Positions 5,958-8,245 of a DNA stretch of 8,245 bases are shown here, piece after piece; the stretch's first letter is position 1; the number at the start of each line of letters is the position of its first letter. Both the position numbers and the translations under genes were made by a program. The stretch is from Flavobacteriaceae bacterium (lineage in GTDB: Bacteria > Bacteroidota > Bacteroidia > Flavobacteriales > Flavobacteriaceae): positions 1 through 8,245 of the forward strand of contig JABDQK010000194.1 of the NCBI GenBank assembly GCA_013042255.1, given 5' to 3'. Below the pieces are notes generated by a model. That model worked only from the letters and a program-made list of their open reading frames with translations. It searched no databases and was not told the DNA's origin.

Positions 5958-6694
5958 CAGCCTAATAACAATTGAGTGAGGATATAATTTAAAATGATAA
6001 TCACAACACTGGTCCAGACAAAAGCCGTGGTACTCGCTTTGCCAACCTCAAGGGCTCCTCCTTTCATAAAGTACCCGTGGTAGGATGGGACAGTCGCAAT
6101 AATGAATGCAAACACAACAGATTTAATAAAAGAATATGTGACATGAAAAGGGATAAAATCGAGTTGCAGACCTTCTACAAAATCGGCGCTGGAGCTAAAC
6201 CCACCAAAAACCCCTGCAATCCATCCCCCGAAGATTCCAATATACATCGCAATGGCGACCACAAAAGGATAAAAGAACATGGCTATAATCTTGGGAAATA
6301 CCAGGTAGTTCAGGGAATTGACGCCCATGACTTCCAACGCATCAATTTGTTCTGTAACCCGCATGGTCCCTATGCTCGAGGTAATATATGAACCCACTTT
6401 CCCGGCCATGATGATCGAGGTAAATGTAGGGGCAAATTCGAGGATCACAGACTGCCTGGTAGCAAACCCTATCAGATTACGAGGAATCAGAGGATTGCTG
6501 ATGTTCAGGGCAGTTTGTATAGCGACAACCCCTCCGATAAAGAATGATATAAAGATGATAATTCCCATGGAACCGTAAATGAGCTCATCAATTTCTTTTA
6601 ATATCAGAGATTTCATGATGGGCCATTTGGTAGGTTTCCTGAAAACATCACGGATCATTATGGAATAACTACCAATAGAGGTTACATAATTCAT
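5957..6694 (-). CDS. mlaE: MlaE-family ABC transporter permease
   Basis: A 245-residue inner-membrane permease, partner of the downstream MlaF-type ATPase in a phospholipid (MCE) transport complex. An amphipathic N-terminal region (about 1-40, including the segment around FRKPTKW) precedes hydrophobic segments near 42-62, 85-108, 130-165 (two helices), 190-205 and 225-245. The family hallmark GTMRVTEQIDALEVMGVN is at 109-126, followed by LNYLVFPK. A second conserved block, GKVGSYITSSIG, is at 98-109. The length is typical of the family. It is the first gene of a minus-strand pair. The only promoter candidate upstream is TATTTTTA (plus positions 6718-6725), one mismatch from TAnnTTTG, about 23 nt before the start. 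The start ATG gives MNYVTSIG; no Shine-Dalgarno is visible, as is usual for the phylum. Confidence 0.92.
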   Translation of the reverse strand: MNYVTSIGSYSIMIRDVFRKPTKWPIMKSLILKEIDELIYGSMGIIIFISFFIGGVVAIQTALNISNPLIPRNLIGFATRQSVILEFAPTFTSIIMAGKVGSYITSSIGTMRVTEQIDALEVMGVNSLNYLVFPKIIAMFFYPFVVAIAMYIGIFGGWIAGVFGGFSSSADFVEGLQLDFIPFHVTYSFIKSVVFAFIIATVPSYHGYFMKGGALEVGKASTTAFVWTSVVIIILNYILTQLLLG

Positions 6695-6803
6695 TGGAGA
6701 TGGTATGCTTATTGCTGTAAAAATAACAATATTAACGGTCTTATAACTCTGAATTAAAATTTATAGGGTTTATTTAATTATTTTTGAGAATACGCTTTTA
6801 TCT
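6695..6803. other. AT-rich divergent intergenic region
   Basis: This is 109 nt between the divergent mlaE and pafA-like genes, with no coding sequence. It should hold both promoters. The plus-strand element at 6779-6786 is a full TAnnTTTG match. The minus-strand candidate at 6718-6725 has one mismatch. I see no clear operator palindrome or PHO-box-like direct repeat. Confidence 0.6.
6779..6786 (+). promoter_or_regulatory. Putative Bacteroidota -7 promoter element for the pafA-like gene
   Basis: TATTTTTG fits TAnnTTTG at all fixed positions and is identical to the element before the SprT-like gene. It ends 17 nt before the ATG at 6804, giving a predicted leader of roughly 10-14 nt. No TTG -33 element is found at the expected distance, so the call rests on one short box in AT-rich DNA. 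Confidence 0.5.
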
Positions 6804-8245
6804 ATGAAAAAATACATCAGATCAATGTTGGTTTTTGGCTCTTTGGTTATAATTCCAGCACTTCAAACAACAGCACAGGAAAATCAGAAACCAATAAAAA
6901 CAACCCCCAAACTTGTAGTAGGGATTGTCGTAGATCAAATGAGATATGACTATCTCACTCGATTTTGGGATCACTACGGGGATGGTGGATTTAAAAGGTT
7001 GGTCAATGAAGGTTTTAACTGTAAAAACAATCATTTTAATTACGCTCCTACCTCCACAGGTCCGGGCCATACTTCTATTTATACCGGAACAACACCTTCC
7101 ACACACGGGGTCATTGGGAATAATTGGTATGACAAAACCTCTGGCAAAATTGTGTATTGTGCTTCCGATGAAAATTACGTTTCGGTAGGGACCAGTGCAG
7201 GTACTGGAAAAATGTCTCCTCACAGGATGACCGTCTCGACGGTAACAGATGAATTGCGTTTGTTTACACAAAAAAGAGGCAAGGTAATAGCCCTGGCATT
7301 AAAAGACCGGGGAGCTGTGCTTCCTGGAGGACATATGGCCAATGCTGCCTATTGGTATAATGGTGGTGCAGAAGGGGATTGGATTAGCAGTTCGTATTAT
7401 ATGGATGAGCTTCCTAGGTGGGTTGTGAACTTTAATTCCTCTGATGCCGTTGAAAAGTATAAGAAACCCTGGACGACTCTAAAAAATATCAGCACCTATT
7501 TGGAAAGTGGCGCGGATAATAATGTCTATGAAGGAATGTTCGCTGGTGAAACCGCACCTGTATTCCCACATAATCTGCCTGAAATATGGGAAAATAACGG
7601 GCAGTTTGATCTCCTTAGAGGAACCGCCTACGGAAATAGTCTGACGACTGATTTTGCTCTGGCAGCTATCGACGGGGAAGACCTTGGGAAGGATGCCATT
7701 CCTGATTTCCTTGCTGTTAGCTATTCGAGTACCGATTACGTAGGACATCAGTTCGGGGTAAACTCAAAGGAAGTTCAGGATACCTATCTCCGGCTTGATC
7801 AGGATTTGGAAAGATTGCTCGAGTTTCTCGATCGAAAAGTGGGAGAAGGGGAATATCTTGTATTTCTTTCTTCCGATCATGGGGCAGTTGACGTTCCGGC
7901 GTATTTAAAAGATCAGAAAATACCCGCCGGATATATGGATTCCCAGGGAATGTCTGCGAAGTTTAAGGAGTTTATGTCTTACACTTACGGCGATGCCGAT
8001 GTGATAAAAAACTACAGCAACGCTCAATTTTTCCTCGATCATGATGTGATCCGAAACCTTGATCTTGAGGTAAAAGATGTTCAGTATAAGATCGGGCAGG
8101 AATTGTTAAGCTATGACGGGATAAGCAGGGTATTTACCGGGTATCAGATGGAGCATAATGAATATAGCAAGGGAATCCCATACATCATCCAGAATGGATA
8201 TAATCAGAAAAGGTCGGGGGATATTCTTCTCGTGCTGAATCCCGG
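6804..8245 (+). CDS. pafA: PafA-like alkaline phosphatase (type I phosphodiesterase/phosphatase superfamily), 3' end missing
   Basis: An open frame of 480 codons runs off the window; PafA enzymes are about 546 residues, so roughly the last 65 are missing. It is a predicted exported phosphomonoesterase releasing phosphate from organic esters in the periplasm. The N-terminus has a Sec signal (about 1-24, cleavage likely after QTTA). With an offset of 5 or 6 from Elizabethkingia PafA, the active site is intact: Asp44 (VVDQMR), nucleophile Thr85 (STGPGH), Asn106 (IGNNW), Lys167 and Arg169 (KDRG), Asp311 and His315 (DYVGH), Asp358 and His359 (SSDHG). The last zinc ligand (PafA His486) lies beyond the window. 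The Asn plus Lys/Arg set marks a monoesterase rather than a diesterase (NPP) member. The gene is divergent from mlaE and seems to be its own unit. Substrate preference is inferred from family knowledge. Confidence 0.93.
   Translation, partial: MKKYIRSMLVFGSLVIIPALQTTAQENQKPIKTTPKLVVGIVVDQMRYDYLTRFWDHYGDGGFKRLVNEGFNCKNNHFNYAPTSTGPGHTSIYTGTTPSTHGVIGNNWYDKTSGKIVYCASDENYVSVGTSAGTGKMSPHRMTVSTVTDELRLFTQKRGKVIALALKDRGAVLPGGHMANAAYWYNGGAEGDWISSSYYMDELPRWVVNFNSSDAVEKYKKPWTTLKNISTYLESGADNNVYEGMFAGETAPVFPHNLPEIWENNGQFDLLRGTAYGNSLTTDFALAAIDGEDLGKDAIPDFLAVSYSSTDYVGHQFGVNSKEVQDTYLRLDQDLERLLEFLDRKVGEGEYLVFLSSDHGAVDVPAYLKDQKIPAGYMDSQGMSAKFKEFMSYTYGDADVIKNYSNAQFFLDHDVIRNLDLEVKDVQYKIGQELLSYDGISRVFTGYQMEHNEYSKGIPYIIQNGYNQKRSGDILLVLNP

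Noticed and set aside
6077..6578. Plus-strand open frames opposite mlaE
   Set aside because: They are fully antisense to a gene with clear MlaE hallmarks and show no domain or plausible start context.
6822..7271. Minus-strand open frame of 149 codons over the start of the pafA-like gene
   Set aside because: The plus strand encodes the signal peptide and catalytic Thr85 of the phosphatase here; the minus-strand product is a Cys-rich low-information sequence with no family resemblance.
1..8245. Mobile elements, CRISPR arrays, tRNA or rRNA genes, toxin-antitoxin or defence modules
   Set aside because: Reading both strands showed no transposase or integrase motif, no regularly spaced repeats, no tRNA-like cloverleaf and no toxin- or nuclease-like small genes; gene-free DNA totals only a few hundred bases.

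Overview
The window looks like a chromosomal housekeeping stretch from a marine-type member of the Flavobacteriaceae (Bacteroidota). The basis is the protein families and their sequence style (PafA-like phosphatase, single-domain ManC, SprT-like protein without a C-terminal zinc ribbon), the lack of clear Shine-Dalgarno sequences before the starts, and two matches to the Bacteroidota -7 promoter element TAnnTTTG. No database search was possible, so family calls rest on motifs read by eye.

Layout, left to right. (1) 1-171 is the 3' end of a 2-oxoacid dehydrogenase E2 acyltransferase gene, probably pyruvate dehydrogenase, closed by a strong intrinsic terminator at 200-236. (2) 257-1887 is a two-gene plus-strand unit: an M28-family metallopeptidase lipoprotein and an SDR oxidoreductase, joined by a 1-nt TAATG overlap. 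(3) 1888-2037 is a 150-nt gene-free spacer ending in a TAnnTTTG element only 5 nt before the next ATG. (4) 2038-5193 is a tight three-gene plus-strand unit: SprT-like metalloprotein, mannose-1-phosphate guanylyltransferase (ManC) and a DUF389 polytopic membrane protein. (5) 6694-5190 is a minus-strand pair, MlaE-type permease then MlaF-type ATPase, joined by a 1-nt TGATG overlap. It converges on the DUF389 gene so closely that the two stop codons share the bases TTAA. (6) 6695-6803 is an AT-rich divergent spacer. (7) 6804 to the window end is a PafA-type alkaline phosphatase gene, cut off by the window edge.

The genes cover central carbon metabolism (E2), envelope proteolysis (M28 lipoprotein), GDP-mannose supply for surface glycans (ManC), inner-membrane phospholipid trafficking (MlaEF) and periplasmic phosphate scavenging (PafA-like). 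An envelope theme is visible, but the units appear to be transcribed separately and I see no single pathway joining them.

I found no tRNA, rRNA, insertion sequence, CRISPR array, toxin-antitoxin pair, defence module or prophage gene, and no convincing undescribed system. The points most worth a second look are the DUF389 protein with its large soluble C-terminal domain, the terminator that lies inside an over-extended reading of the M28 gene, the probably leaderless SprT-like transcript, the TTAA-overlapping convergent stops, and the MlaEF pair with no MCE (MlaD) partner beside it.
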